This document shows, piece after piece, positions 34,140 through 45,901 of a stretch of DNA of 64,000 nucleotides. Position 1 is the first letter of the stretch. Every line of letters begins with the position of its first letter. The translations under genes and the position numbers were made by a program. The stretch is from Phallusia mammillata (Eukaryota > Chordata > Ascidiacea > Phlebobranchia > Ascidiidae): the NCBI GenBank assembly GCA_003260075.1, contig QLIY01000622.1:1-64000 (forward strand), given 5' to 3'. Below the pieces are notes generated by a model, which saw only the letters and a program-made list of their open reading frames with translations, was not told the DNA's origin and did not search any database.

Positions 34140-35264
34140 CATTTGGATAACACGATCAAGTTGATATATTTTTACAAGCAATGGCATTGCCAGCTACGCT
34201 TTTCCGAGAAGCTCAGTTGGTCATCTTTTCAGAGCGTCGCTTGTCACGAGTTGCTAAGTTAATTTGGCAATCGCTTTACCCGAAAGTCAATTCATCACTG
34301 CCAGTGCAATCCATTAGGCTCGAGACGACAGTGACAGACCGAAAATGCCGTAGGAAATGATTTATGTCCTCGACAGATGATTTATGGCCAGAAATGCCAA
34401 ACTTGTGAGCTAGTCTAATGGTTCTCAATCTATTACGGTTGGTGGAAAATTAACAAACTGATTTCTCTTCGACTAATCTTTTCGGATTAAACCACATAAG
34501 TGTTACTTTTTTGGTTAAAACACACAACTTTTATTTGTGTTCAGCTTCTAATAAAACGCACGTTCGATGATTTATTGTTTCATTACACAAATGTGGCGGG
34601 TTTTTGTCAAACTATTATAGGTTGGTGTTTCGAAAAACATAATAGAACCAAAGAATCTTGGGTAAGTGTAAGAAGGAAAAACATCAATAAATACTAGATG
34701 TATTTTCAATTTATGTATTTTACAGAGGTATTTCAAGTCGTAAAGAAAAAATACACATAAATGAACTTGTGCAATAAATTAAAAACCTACTTTATTCTTA
34801 ATACAGTGGTTTGAGCTCAAAAGGTATTTTTTGGCGGTAACAGAATTGTAGCCATCACAGAAAAAAGGGACAGACAAAAAGACAAAAGATAAGCCGTAGT
34901 ACAGACCACGTGACACACAATCCATCGTGGCGCCCCAGCGTATCGCTGGTATGTGACTGCGAGTAATATTACACCCAAACTGTAATAGCAATATTTAATG
35001 ATTTAAAAATAATGCTATTTGTTTCGATGAACGTGTGTATGAGTCCGTGGGATGTATATTAGTTGCTTAAATACATAAAAATTGATCATGTAGGACACGA
35101 AATTACTATAGAAATCCATTTGGGGATTTTATGTAGTGTTTATGCATAAAGATGTCTGGTGCAGGAGGTTTCATACACGTTTTGCAGACAAATAACGTTA
35201 CAAAATCACTGGGTCTTATACCCAGTTGCACTATACATCAACATTCGCAACCGACTAGACAATT

Positions 35265-36903
35265 TTATAAAATTTCGTAACTGATTGAAAACTTTGGGGT
35301 TGTTGCTATTTTAATCCTTACAGCAGCTGCCACAGACAGTAACGCAGTGCATATTAGGAGACCGATGTTGACCCAGAGAAGAATAAACGAGGTATCAAAG
35401 CACAATTGGGCGGCGGCGCCTTTGCATTCACAAATATCGTTGGGTGATGTAGATGAGGTGGTATTGAAATAAGACTTCACTTCTTGGGTGTCATTTGCTG
35501 CAGATGAGGTGCTATTTAAGTTAGACTTCACTTCTTGGGTGCTATTCGCCAGCGCAACGACGCCTGCAAGCAGGATCAGACCTGCGACGTAAAAACGTGG
35601 TTAAACCAGAGTGAAGTAAACGAACAACACAACATCACGATAACATAAAATTTTAATCCTGCATATTTTCGCTTTTCCAGCACACAAGCTTTTAATTAAT
35701 GATTATCAGCACGAAGTACGCGTATTTTGTTAATTAGTATAAGAACATCATGACGTCATCGCAGCGGCGCCACATTTTGCAGAAAGTTGTTTAGTAATGT
35801 TACATCATTGAGTTAGTTAAACTACGACAACAATAGGGCACTTACCGTTGCTAGAAGTCCCAAAATAAAAAGCAAATTTTTCCTAAAGGCATAAAAATTA
35901 ATTGCTTACAGGATACTTTATTGAGCAAAAAGTTGTTATGGTGTGAAGAAGTAGTAAAACCAGATTAGCAAGTTTTGTTGAACAAACGGGCTTGATTCGG
36001 GCCTGACTTTTATTCTGAGTCTGTTTTTTTAAAGGTAAAATTACCCAATTGAGTAGCTAGTTGATAAACTTCACCTAAATGCCGAACAGCCGGGGTCAAG
36101 TTTGAACTCGAATTTGGGCCCCACTTACGATCCTCAGTGGAACAATCCACTTACGATTCTCAGTGGAACAATCCACTTACGATTCTCAGTGGAACAGAGT
36201 AAAATTTCATTATCAAGTGACGGGAGAGAAAATATTATTAGTGGTTAAGCAGCCTTGACAACGACTTGCTTTTTATCAACTTACCAGTAAGTAACGACAC
36301 AACAGCAAAGGTAAGCGGAGCTTTAGTTAGACAATCGTCCTCTCTACCTTTGTCCAACGACATGGCTGCTAGATAGGAGGCAAAAACCAGCAACACAAGA
36401 GTGAATATAGCAAGAGTGTCTATGTTAGTCGGTGGCCCCTCAGCTATAAAACAATGTTTTCAGCTCTGTGAAAATTTTATTGATGGGGTAACAAGATTAA
36501 GTAACAAAACGAAGAAAGTGACAGTATCTGATTTTTTATTGTCTTGATACAAAACCCTTTAACCCTTAACAAAACCTTTGACAAAACTTCTTACCTTCAT
36601 TTAAACAGCATAAGGTACTGTTGCAAAACTGGAAAACAAAAATATTATTTTACATGTTTGATCATCTTTTCTACTTCGCTAAAAGTAGCCAATTTTTAGA
36701 CAGATTAAAATAAAGCCATCCCTATCGGAAAATGTTGTTGGTGTTCAGTTCTACGTTACCGCTACGTTACCAAAACAGATTTATAACTTTATACCATTCC
36801 TTACGTGAGTCCATTTGTTAATGGCCAACGCAGCAATTGTACAGGGGATAGTTGGAACAAAGAACGCTGTAGCAGCAATTTGTAGAATCATGTTTGATTT
36901 CAT
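35265..36903 (-). CDS. Four-transmembrane protein 4TM-C with repeated glycosylated loop
   Basis: Exons 36903-36805 (33 codons), 36628-36595, 36443-36285 and 35581-35265 join in phase to 202 residues. TM1 lies in exon 1, which ends KWTH. The loop exon is FCNSTLCCLNE. TM2 (LAIFTLVLLVFASYLAAM) and the start of TM3 are in exon 3. Exon 4 completes TM3, followed by a loop of two 17-residue repeats (about 110-143, NSTQEVKSNLNSTSS / NDTQEVKSYFNTTSS) with four N-glycosylation sequons. Then come a CECKGAAAQLC motif, TM4 and the tail KFSISYEIL. The duplicated partner 4TM-D matches exon by exon. Function unknown; plasma-membrane location is inferred from topology and sequons. Confidence 0.82.
36121..36196. 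repeat. 26-bp tandem repeat, about 2.9 copies, in 4TM-C intron 3
   Basis: Units CCACTTACGATTCTCAGTGG + AACAAT start at 36121, 36147 and 36173, with one base difference in the first. The array is absent from the matching place in the 4TM-D copy. Confidence 0.95.
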
Positions 36904-38214
36904 AGCACTTTTTAAAGGTTGAACGTTCTTTATTGAGTTTTGGGCGCATAAGAATTGCTTAAGCCCTTGCTTTAGTATTCTGCAAAACAATTTATATGTC
37001 AATGATACGTATGTGCTTTTTGATATCACATTTTAAGTTTAAGTTGGTGGATAAAATTGCATGATTAGAGTCTGTGTTTTGCAGACAAGGACTATGCAAA
37101 CTAATTCGGTTTTCAACATCAAGTAAGAAAACTGTTCTGGTAGCAATTAGGTACTTTCCCCACTACGCAACCAACATGATCACTGAGCTGTACAACATCT
37201 TGAGTGGAGTTAAGCTAATTTAGCTTGGGGAAAGAAAGCAAAGCGGCATAACTGCACTAAAACAAACACCAAGCCGGAAATAGCTGCGCAACGCTGAAAC
37301 GTTATGGAGCGCACAAAAGTGCAGGGCACGATTTGTGGATGAGAGCTAAACACGCTGCAACTACATCGTCATAACAAGGCGTTATGTGACTGGGGCACGC
37401 AAGAGGGTGAGGGTGGTGGATTGTGGCTAAACACGACTGCGGAAGAACGTTGGTGGAACCAGTCAATATGGGTCAACAAACTAACCACCCGTGTTAGTAA
37501 AAGAAGGTGGATCTCTCTATGCATTAGTCTATTATTTTTGAAAAATTAAAAATGTTCAATGAAATGTAGTCTACACTTTTATAAACTGTACAGCTAATAT
37601 TTGTTAGTACTGTTGGTAACAGGTTCATAACAGTCAATTAACTTTAAGAACCGGATCAAACCAGCTGAATTTCCCGACCGCTTAAAATGAAAAAAAAAAC
37701 AGACATCTTTACATTTTTACGCTTTCCTGCATTATAACCTAACAAGACTAAGCACATTAAAACCTCGTATTATTACTTTTCCAAAATCTTCCAAAGTCCT
37801 GCAAATTTATCAAAGCTAGGTGATCGTATCAGCCAACGTTCACCGAAAATGTGGTTGTTTACATGTTAGACCACGTACATACAAGAGGAAGGGACATGAC
37901 GATTCTAATCGTGGTGAAATCACGTGGTCTGACTCATAACGTGGCAAATTCCCCCTACGTTTCGGTAGTCAAGTCATTACGCAATCATAACGTCATCGTC
38001 GCTGGGCACTGATCCGTTCCATCGTAATTAACCGGTTTTATAGAGACAGAGTGCACCAGAGTTTTAAGTCTAGCCGGGCTTTTTTGGACTGGTTCGGGTT
38101 TGGGCCGCGTTAGGATTAGGTTTCTTCGAAAAAACAGGCCTGATTAGGGCCCGACTTTACACTCTGTGTCAGTCAATACTGACTCAGTATGTTTTTGCAC
38201 ATATTGATTTAGAT

Positions 38215-38600
38215 CAGGGGTGTGCAACATTTTTCGCCGGCGGGGCGTATAACCAATTTCGGACTCAAGCGAGGGCCACATGACTTATTTTCGTGTGCAC
38301 AATAAAATCGAAATTCTCCCAAAAGCATCAATAAATTTATTTTTTACAACATACTGAGTTTCATCGCAACACTAGCTTTCGCAACAAAGCAATTGTTTAC
38401 TAGACAAAGGGAGTTGTTACGTCACATTCGGTGAAGTAGGCACTTGTTATAACTGCGGTATGATCCACCGGTTGTAAAACGCTAATTTAGCACGTATTTG
38501 TTACGTACAATAAAGCAACAGGCCACACTAAATAGCTTGGCGGGCCGGACTGTGGCCCGCGGGCCGTATGTTGCTACTCAAACTTTCTTGGTCTGCGATC
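38215..38600. mobile_element. Truncated hAT-like element joined to a second one
   Basis: It starts CAGGGGTGTGCAACATTTTT and near 38540-38570 shows GGCCCGCGGGCC followed by GTATGTTGC. That would lead to the right terminus, but instead runs into ACTCAAACTTTCTTGGTCTG, the start of another hAT-type family. No target duplication is seen. Confidence 0.5.
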
Positions 38601-39304
38601 CCATTTTAAAACAGAAATTTCTACGCGACCCCTTGATGGGTATGATGTAAAGAAATACTTATATTATATATATATATATATACCATTTAATGGCGCCTAA
38701 AAAGCATAAATTAATTTCTAACTTGATACCCAGGTTGACAGTCTTATTTTTTATGACGTCATAATCTATATTGTGACGCTTGTGGTATCTGCTTTTTCGC
38801 ATTGTTTGCACACAATAGGCATAAAAAGTCTGGCGCATATGGCTACTTGGCTGGTAATACTCTTTTAAGTTCTACAAAATGTGTTTAGAGCAGTTTGAAT
38901 ACACGGGAATGACGTTTAAACAATAAAAGTACGCACGTATACCATGAGGCTATAATATTTAGGCCTGTCAATCAAACTTTCGGGCTAAAGAGGCTATTCA
39001 AAACGCTTCTGGTTCGGGCCGTGTTTCGGGCCCCATCTGCACAGTAATGGGTGATAGCTAAAGTAAAACACTTTGGTGTATTCAACTAAACATTTTGCGA
39101 TTTTTTTTCCGACGCAGTATATATTTCCTGTGTTCTCAAGATTTTACATAGAGCCAAATGCAACTAATGTTCGGTGCTCTGCTTAAAACTAAATAATAAA
39201 ACTATCAACAAAGTCACATCTTTCTACACTGTGGCAAATCTCAAAAATAATAGGTATGTTCAATGCTGCTGCAATCATAATGCGCCCAGCCTATTAAAGG
39301 CGTT

Positions 39305-39470
39305 ATACCCAGTTTTTTTAAGGTTTAGTTTGGGTCATTTTAAGTAGTTTTAAGAGACCGCAAGTGTTTCATTTAAATACCAAAAAATAGTTTTTGCCAA
39401 ATTTTGGGAAACCGCTGGAGAATTTTTTTCCGAAACGGTCCCCCAAAACACCTTAAAAAACACTGGGTAT
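39305..39470. mobile_element. Short inverted-repeat element (MITE-like)
   Basis: The ends ATACCCAGT(T)...TTTTTAAGG and CCTTAAAAAACACTGGGTAT are inverted repeats of about 20 bp. A GTT triplet is repeated on both flanks (39302-39304, 39471-39473), which would fit a 3-bp target duplication as in PIF/Harbinger elements. Class assignment is tentative. Confidence 0.55.
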
Positions 39471-39652
39471 GTTATTCAGCAATTGAACTATTGTTCCACT
39501 ATATGTCGACTATTTCAAGAAATTCTAATTAAAGCTTTTGAACATGTTAAGGCGTTTTTTTAACTGGGCGGTACTTGAAGCGTCACTGAGCAATTATACG
39601 AAATGTTTTTTGTACTTTTGTTTGTTAAAGCGGTACAAGCATTTGAACTGTT

Positions 39653-39955
39653 ACACAAAAAGTTCAACCTAAATTTGGTAACACAGAATTTTATTAAAAT
39701 GTAAATTGAATGTGAAAAATGTTACTGAAAACTGCTCACACAACGGTACAATAAACCCTTTATTATGTCTACATGATAACTGTAAAGTGTCATTTCAACT
39801 TTTTTTTTTACACAAAAAGTTCAACCTAAATTTGGTAACACAGGATTTGATTAAAATGTAAATTGAATGTGAAAAATGTTACTGAAAACTGCTCACACAA
39901 CGGTACAATAAACCCTTTATTATGTCTACATGATAACTGTAAAGTGTCATTTCAA
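39653..39955. repeat. 146-bp near-identical tandem duplication
   Basis: Copies 39653-39798 and 39810-39955 differ at only a few bases and are separated by 11 bp ending in a T run. The right copy directly abuts the relic 4TM exon at 39960. Confidence 0.97.
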
Positions 39956-39959
39956 AATG

Positions 39960-40064
39960 CCGCAGCATACTTTTGAACAGCTGATCAAGGAAATCGGAGT
40001 GAGTGAGGTGGTAATTGCCTTCATGTTTTGCTTTATCATAGGTAGTTGTTGTTAGCAACCTCAA
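39960..40064 (-). pseudogene. Relic of a 4TM exon 4 (4TM-E type)
   Basis: On the minus strand this reads LLTTTTYDKAKHEGNYHLTH...DFLDQLFKSM, matching the 4TM-E exon 4 segment LLIVATTFAGVKHEGTHHLTNSNFRDQQFKN. DNA similarity to 45353-45450 is also evident. TM4 and all other exons are missing: homology stops where the 146-bp tandem repeat begins. It marks a lost member of the array. Confidence 0.75.
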
Positions 40065-41538
40065 AACAGAGGCACTATATAGAATACGTTTCCCGCCCCA
40101 CTAACGTGTTCTTACTCGTATAACATCAGAGAACATATTCAGGCAGTTATAACGAATGCCTGATGTGCACACTTTCTCAATCTGTGGTACGCGAGTATCT
40201 TTCTGTCATACTTTTTGTCAATTCAAGTCGGCTCAAGAATTGCAACTCAACTGACATGGGAGCCGCCACGTAGGGGCACTCCCCCCGCCCCTCTTGGAAT
40301 TTTAAAACATAGGTCTTTCAAAAGACCCCAATATTACAATATTTTTTCGTGAAACTTGATGGCTGAAAATTGATAATGCTCTAAGAAGGAAAGTTGAAAT
40401 AGTGAAAGCAAATATCTAAACAAGCGACTTTAACGATATCTGCTTTCTGTATGTATCCGGTTTGGTTTCCGTAGCTTCTGTCGTTTTTATGCTTTTTGAA
40501 CAGACAAAATAGTACATAGTTGGTGGCTGTGTGAGGATTTTTCATTGTTGATCTACTGCATATATTTTATGGCATATGTACACAATTACTTGATCCATGC
40601 AAGTACCAACATTTGCCTCCTCTTGGAAAAATTTCTACCTGCGCCCATGTCAACTAATCAGCCCTGGTTTGGGGCGAAATTCGAGCAATCTATCAGACTC
40701 GAAACAAAAAATAAACTAAAATGCGAGGACCGAAAATGCTGTGGGAAATTATGTATGTACATTTGGATTTATCGCCAGAAATGCCAAAGTATATGCTCTA
40801 TGTCGTTGATATAGTCGATCCGTTTAGACTTGTAAGAGAGCTAATAAACTGATTTTCGGTGGTTAAATTTAGGTTAAGATGCAAAAACTTTACTTTCTGC
40901 TCATGCTTCCAATAACAATTGGCCGCTTCAGTGTTTTATTTTCTCACCACACAATTGCGTCCGATTTGTCAAACTATTAAAGATTCGTGTGTCGATTAAG
41001 AATCTCGAGCAAGGGCAGGAAGGAAAAACATCAATAAATAGCAGATTTATTTACAATTTTATGCATCGCACAAGAGATATTTCAAGTTTTAAAGAAAAAT
41101 ACAGACAAATGAACTTGTGCAGGAAATTGAAAAAAACGCTTTATTCTTATTACAGTGGTAGTACAGGCCACGTGACACACAAACCATCGTGCGACATGTC
41201 GCCCCACTTTATCGCCGTTATGTGATTGCGAAGACGTTGTAATATTACACCCAAACTGTACAAACAATATTTAATGATTAAAAAATAAATGCCAACCTAT
41301 TCGATGAACATGCATATGAGTTGGTAGGAGGTATATTAGTCGATAAAATACATCAAAAACTGTTTGTATTGGACACAACTACTAGGCAACTGTTTTGTGG
41401 ATTTTAGGCAATGTTTATGCATTGATATGTCTGATGGGGGCTTTATACACGTTGCAGACAACTAACGTAACAAAATAACCGGCGGGTCTTATACCCAGTT
41501 GCACTATACCTCAACATTCGCAACCGATATATACAATT

Positions 41539-43283
41539 CTAATACATAAGTTGGTAACTGATTGAAAACTTTGGGGTTGCTTCTATTTTAATCTTTACAG
41601 CAGCTGCCATAGACAGTAACGCAGTGCATATTAGGAGACCGGTATTGACACAGAGAAGAATGAACGAGGTATCAAAGCACAATTGGGCCGCGGCGCCTTT
41701 GCATTGACAAAAATCGTTGACTGTAGATGAGGTGCTATTTAAATCGGAATTCACTTCTTGGGTGCCATTTGCTGTAGATGAAGTGCTATTTACGTAAGAG
41801 TGGTAAGACTTCACTTCTTGGGTGCCATTTGCCAGCGAAACGACGCATAAAAGCTGAATCAGTGCTGCGACGTCAAAAATGTGGTTAAACCAGAGTAAAT
41901 ATGCGAACAACGCAACATCACGACAACATAACTCAATATTTTTTACATTTTATAACTCAATATTATTTGAAATTTTGAAATCACATTTTTTTAACTAAAG
42001 CATATTTTTCGCTTTTCCAGAACACAAGCTTTTATACAAAAAGTATCAGCAAGTACGCACGTATTTTGTTAATTAGTATATTAAGTGATATTACATCATT
42101 GCGTTAGTTAAACTACGACAACCACAGGGCACTTATCGCTGCTAGAAATATCAAATAAACGTCAAACCTATCCCAAAGGCATTAAATTCCATTGCTTATA
42201 AACTACTTTTATTGAGCTTATTTGGATGTGAAGGAGTAGTGAAACATTCAGAGTAAAATCTCATATCAAGTAACGAGAGAAAAAGCTTATCATGGGTTGA
42301 GATGCTCTTGACAACGACTTGCTTGCATCAACTTACCACAAAGTAAAGTCACAACACCAACGACAATCGGGGCTTTTTTTACTTTGTCCGCTCGAAATTT
42401 GTCCAACGCCATGGTTGCTAATATATACGAGACAAAAACCAACAGCGCAGCAGAGAATGCGGGAAGCCCGTCTATAAAAACCGGTGCCAGTTCAGCTATA
42501 AAACAATATTTTTCTTTGGTTGAAAGCGGAACTGTTTTTTCGACAACTACTTTCATACCCCGAAAATTCATCAATGGCACAACCGTGTTAAGTAACAAAT
42601 CGAAGAAAATCGAAGAAAATACAAGTCTGAAATGTTGTAATTATCTGAACACAGAACCCCTAAACAATAAGTCATCTTACCTTTATTTATACAGCATAAG
42701 GTACCGTTGCAAAACTGGAAAACAAAAATATTCTTTTACGTATTTGATATTTTTTTTCTACGTCGTCAAAAGTAGCCAATTTTTTAAACATATAAAAGCC
42801 ATTCCTTTTGGAAAATGGTGTTGAATTTCAGTTCTACGTTACTGTAAAACAGATATATAACTTTATACCATAGGTGGGCAACCTTTTTGCATGCGCGGGC
42901 CAAAAAGTAGTGATATATTGCGGAGGCGGGCCGCAACGATGGTCATGCAATAACATAGCGGTGCTGGGCAAAGTCAAACACACAATGATTTTGTCTTTGT
43001 ACGCAACAATGCCTATTCTTAGTAATGAACTAACAACTATGAACGTGTAATGTAACAACACTTTGACATAAAAATGGGCTTTGACACATACATTCCGTCC
43101 AGCCGATCAAAATAAAATACGTGTCGCGGGCCGCTCCAAAGTTGCTCCGTAGGTTGCCCACCCCTGCTTTATACCATTCCTTACGTGAGTCCATTTTTGA
43201 AGGAAAATCGCAGCAATTGTAAAAGGGATAGTTGGAACAAATAACGCTGTAGCAGCACTTTGTAGAATCACGTTTGTTTTCAT
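41539..43283 (-). CDS. Four-transmembrane protein 4TM-D, duplicate of 4TM-C
   Basis: Exons 43283-43185 (33 codons), 42714-42681, 42495-42337 and 41864-41539 join in phase to 205 residues; the first three exon lengths equal those of 4TM-C. Exon 1 ends KWTH, and the loop exon reads FCNGTLCCINK. TM2 is about SAALLVFVSYILATMAL. The second loop holds two unequal repeats (about 110-146, NGTQEVKSYHSYVNSTSS / NGTQEVNSDLNSTSS) with four sequons. Then follow CQCKGAAAQLC, TM4 and KFSISYQLMY. All splice sites are intact, so it is probably expressed. A hAT insertion lies 18 bp inside intron 1. Confidence 0.82.
42869..43166. mobile_element. hAT-type MITE next to the 4TM-D exon 1 donor
   Basis: Ends CATAGGTGGGCAACC and GGTTGCCCACCCCTG are inverted repeats. 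The target duplication CTTTATAC is exact (42861-42868, 43167-43174). The paralogous intron in 4TM-C has a single CTTTATAC at 36787-36794, an empty site. Length is 298 bp with no coding capacity. Confidence 0.96.
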
Positions 43284-43639
43284 TGCACTTTTTTAAGGTT
43301 TAACGTCCTTCCCTTCAATAAATTTTAAACGAATAAATATAGCTTTAGTTTCTGCAAAACAATTTATATGCCAATGATACGTATATGCTTTTTGACATCA
43401 CGTTTGAAGTTTTAGTTGGTGGGTTATATTCAACTTTAATTTAGTCCGTTTTCAACACCAAGTAAAAAACTTTTCAGTTAATAATTAGGTACTTTCCCCA
43501 CTACGTAATCAAAATTATTTCTTAGCTGTACAACATCTTGAGTCGAGTTAAGTTTATTTAGCTTGGAGAAAGAAAGCAAAGCACATAACTGCACTAAAAC
43601 AAACCCCAAGCCGGAAATAGCTGTGAAACGGTTAAACGT

Positions 43640-43990
43640 TATGGAACTCATAAAAGTTGAGGGCCCAATTGGTGGATAAGAGCTAAACGACCTGCAGCTA
43701 CACAGTCATAACAAGGCGTTATGTGACTGGGGCACGCAAGAAAGCAATGTTGGCGCAATGTGGGTAACACAACTGTAGTATTTACAAACAGTACTAAATG
43801 ATCTCTATGTAAACAGTATATCCCCCCCCCCGGCACAATTGGTGGATAAGAGCTAAACGCGCTGCAGCTACACCGTCATAACAAGGCGTTATGTGACTGG
43901 GGCACACAAGAGAGCAAAGTAGCGCAATGTGGTCAACACAGCTGTAGTGTTTACAAACAGCACTAAATGATCTCTATGCAATCAGTATAC
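43640..43990. repeat. ~190-bp tandem duplication separated by a C tract
   Basis: The unit (CAATTGGTGGATAAGAGC...GATCTCTATG) occurs at about 43656-43810 and 43838-43980, with a 10-base C run (43822-43831) at the junction. A single related unit lies near 37325 in the left duplication. Confidence 0.9.
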
Positions 43991-44540
43991 CACGTGACCG
44001 TATGTGACCACGTCGTTTCATTCTATAAGCGCGCGCAATAGCAAAAGCATATAAACAAACACTTTGTGTTATGTCTAGTCTTCAACACAGCACTAGGCAG
44101 CGGAACACTGGGGTGGAATGTTGGTGGAAACAGTAAACACTAACCACCCGTGTTAGTGCAAAAAGTTAAATCTTTCCATGTACTTGTCCACAATCTCGCT
44201 AATGCCTTTTCCTGTTCTTTACTTGAAATTGTGAAATTAAAAACATTGCTACATTGTCAAATATATGCCGTATAAAGATCTGCAAATTTATCAAACCTAG
44301 CCATGGTGCTTGTATCAGCCAACGTTCACTGAAAAGTTGTTGCAGTTGTTTACATTTTAGACCACGAACATACAAGCGGAAGGGGCATGACGACTCTAAT
44401 CGTGGTAAAATCACGTGGTCGAACTCATCACATGACAAATTTCCCCGTAATCGAAGTTTCGGTAGTCAAGCAATTATGCAACACTAACGTCACCGTTACT
44501 GGGCGTCGCTCTGTTTCACCGTGGTTGATTTGTTTCGTTT

Positions 44541-45137
44541 GACAGAGTGTACGTTTCTATTGTGCTTTTGCGTACAGTTTCAACTTCATGCAACCGTTTT
44601 GGCGTTTTTTTTATGGCATGTGTCGTATGTAGTCAACTGGGAAGTGTTTGTTCATTTTTGTGATTGCGGCATTCTTTATAGACCTTTATTTGTTCCGCGT
44701 CACACTTTTTAGACTAAAACACACAAATAGTATTGTAACGAAATTAATTGGCATCTTTTGTAACGGTTTTTGTATGTGATAAATGCTATGGCAACAATAC
44801 AGACTGCTTTGGCAACAATACAGGGTCAATCGATGGTTTTTATGTCCACTGTAAAAGCATTACATGAGAGCTCGCTTAAACGAATATCCACAACATGCTT
44901 GGAAATCTGTTGGTACGCAATAGGTATGTCTCGATACAGGCTTTAATAATCACGTAGGCGATTTTTAAAGCCGTTTCCTTACAAATCATGATAGATAATT
45001 AGCCTATCTATTAATAATAATTTGACACAAAAACAGAAATGCGACATTTAAATCATGGTTTGAAAAACAATAAAATACTTAGGGTTTTACAACATGCAAT
45101 CCCATGGAAAGAACATTGCATTGTTTAGGCAAAAATA
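44541..45137. other. Intergenic / 3' flank of 4TM-E
   Basis: A CTATGGCAACAATACAGACT word is nearly repeated at 44788 and 44808 (TTTGGCAACAATACAG). Nothing coding is convincing; the 63-codon plus frame at 44521 has no support. Confidence 0.4.
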
Positions 45138-45803
45138 TTAATTATCCACGGTTGTGTAGTTAAACTGCTTTGCTTTTGACAACCTTATCTGTAACACAAC
45201 CAAAAGCATGCAAAGTTGCACTCCAAGGCTGAGACCAAAACTTATCCCTAAAATTGTGTAAGAAATCCCAAACCGAAACGTCATCACCCCGTCACTATAG
45301 TCACATGTGACGTCAGGTGTTTGTTGGGCACCAGACGAGTCTCCGCCGAAAAACTTTCGTATATTTTTGAACTGCTGGTCACGGAAATTGGAGTTAGTAA
45401 GATGATGTGTGCCTTCGTGTTTTACTCCAGCAAAGGTAGTTGCAACTATCAGTAGAGCTGGTAGCAAAAGAAGGTCTAAACAGAATAGATATTGTAGGAA
45501 TGTGTATTTTAAATTTTTGTGTATTTTTATTTTAGCGGCACATCTGACACGTCAAGGCAATTTTGTAGTTACTTTAAAGTCTAGCGGCCTTTGATTGCGT
45601 TTCCTAAAACTACACGCCCTAGCACTTACGTAATCGTAAAAACGTGTCTTGTAGCCGCCTTCGTTGAGCAGTAATTATTTCTATTGTTTTGGAGCGACAC
45701 TACCTTTGCCCCAAGTTATAATACCACGTTGTCGCTTGACTATATATTTACGTTTGCGAATTCAATAAAACAGTCACTTACTTACTTAGATCGCCAACGT
45801 TAT

Positions 45804-45901
<98 letters not shown>

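Larger units (their letters stand above)
34140..38040. repeat. Left copy of a ~3.9 kb segmental duplication (holds 4TM-C)
   Basis: Sequence order matches 40640-44540 over gene and flanks: GACCGAAAATGC upstream, AATATTACACCCAAACTGTA before the gene end, all four exons, CTGTACAACATCTTGAGT..GAGTTAAG after the first exon, and TTTCGGTAGTCAAG at the far end. Borders are approximate. The offset is about 6.3 kb. Confidence 0.85.
38041..39652. other. Intergenic, packed with decayed elements
   Basis: It contains GGTTCGGG/GGGCCCGA word patches at 38075-38160 and 38965-39040, a hAT remnant (38215-38600), an (AT)n tract (38658-38682) and a short inverted-repeat element (39305-39470). No gene is seen. Confidence 0.5.
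40640..44540. repeat. Right copy of the ~3.9 kb segmental duplication (holds 4TM-D)
   Basis: Homologous to 34140-38040 (landmarks given there). It carries an extra hAT element (42869-43166) and a local tandem duplication (43640-43990) not present in the left copy. Confidence 0.85.
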
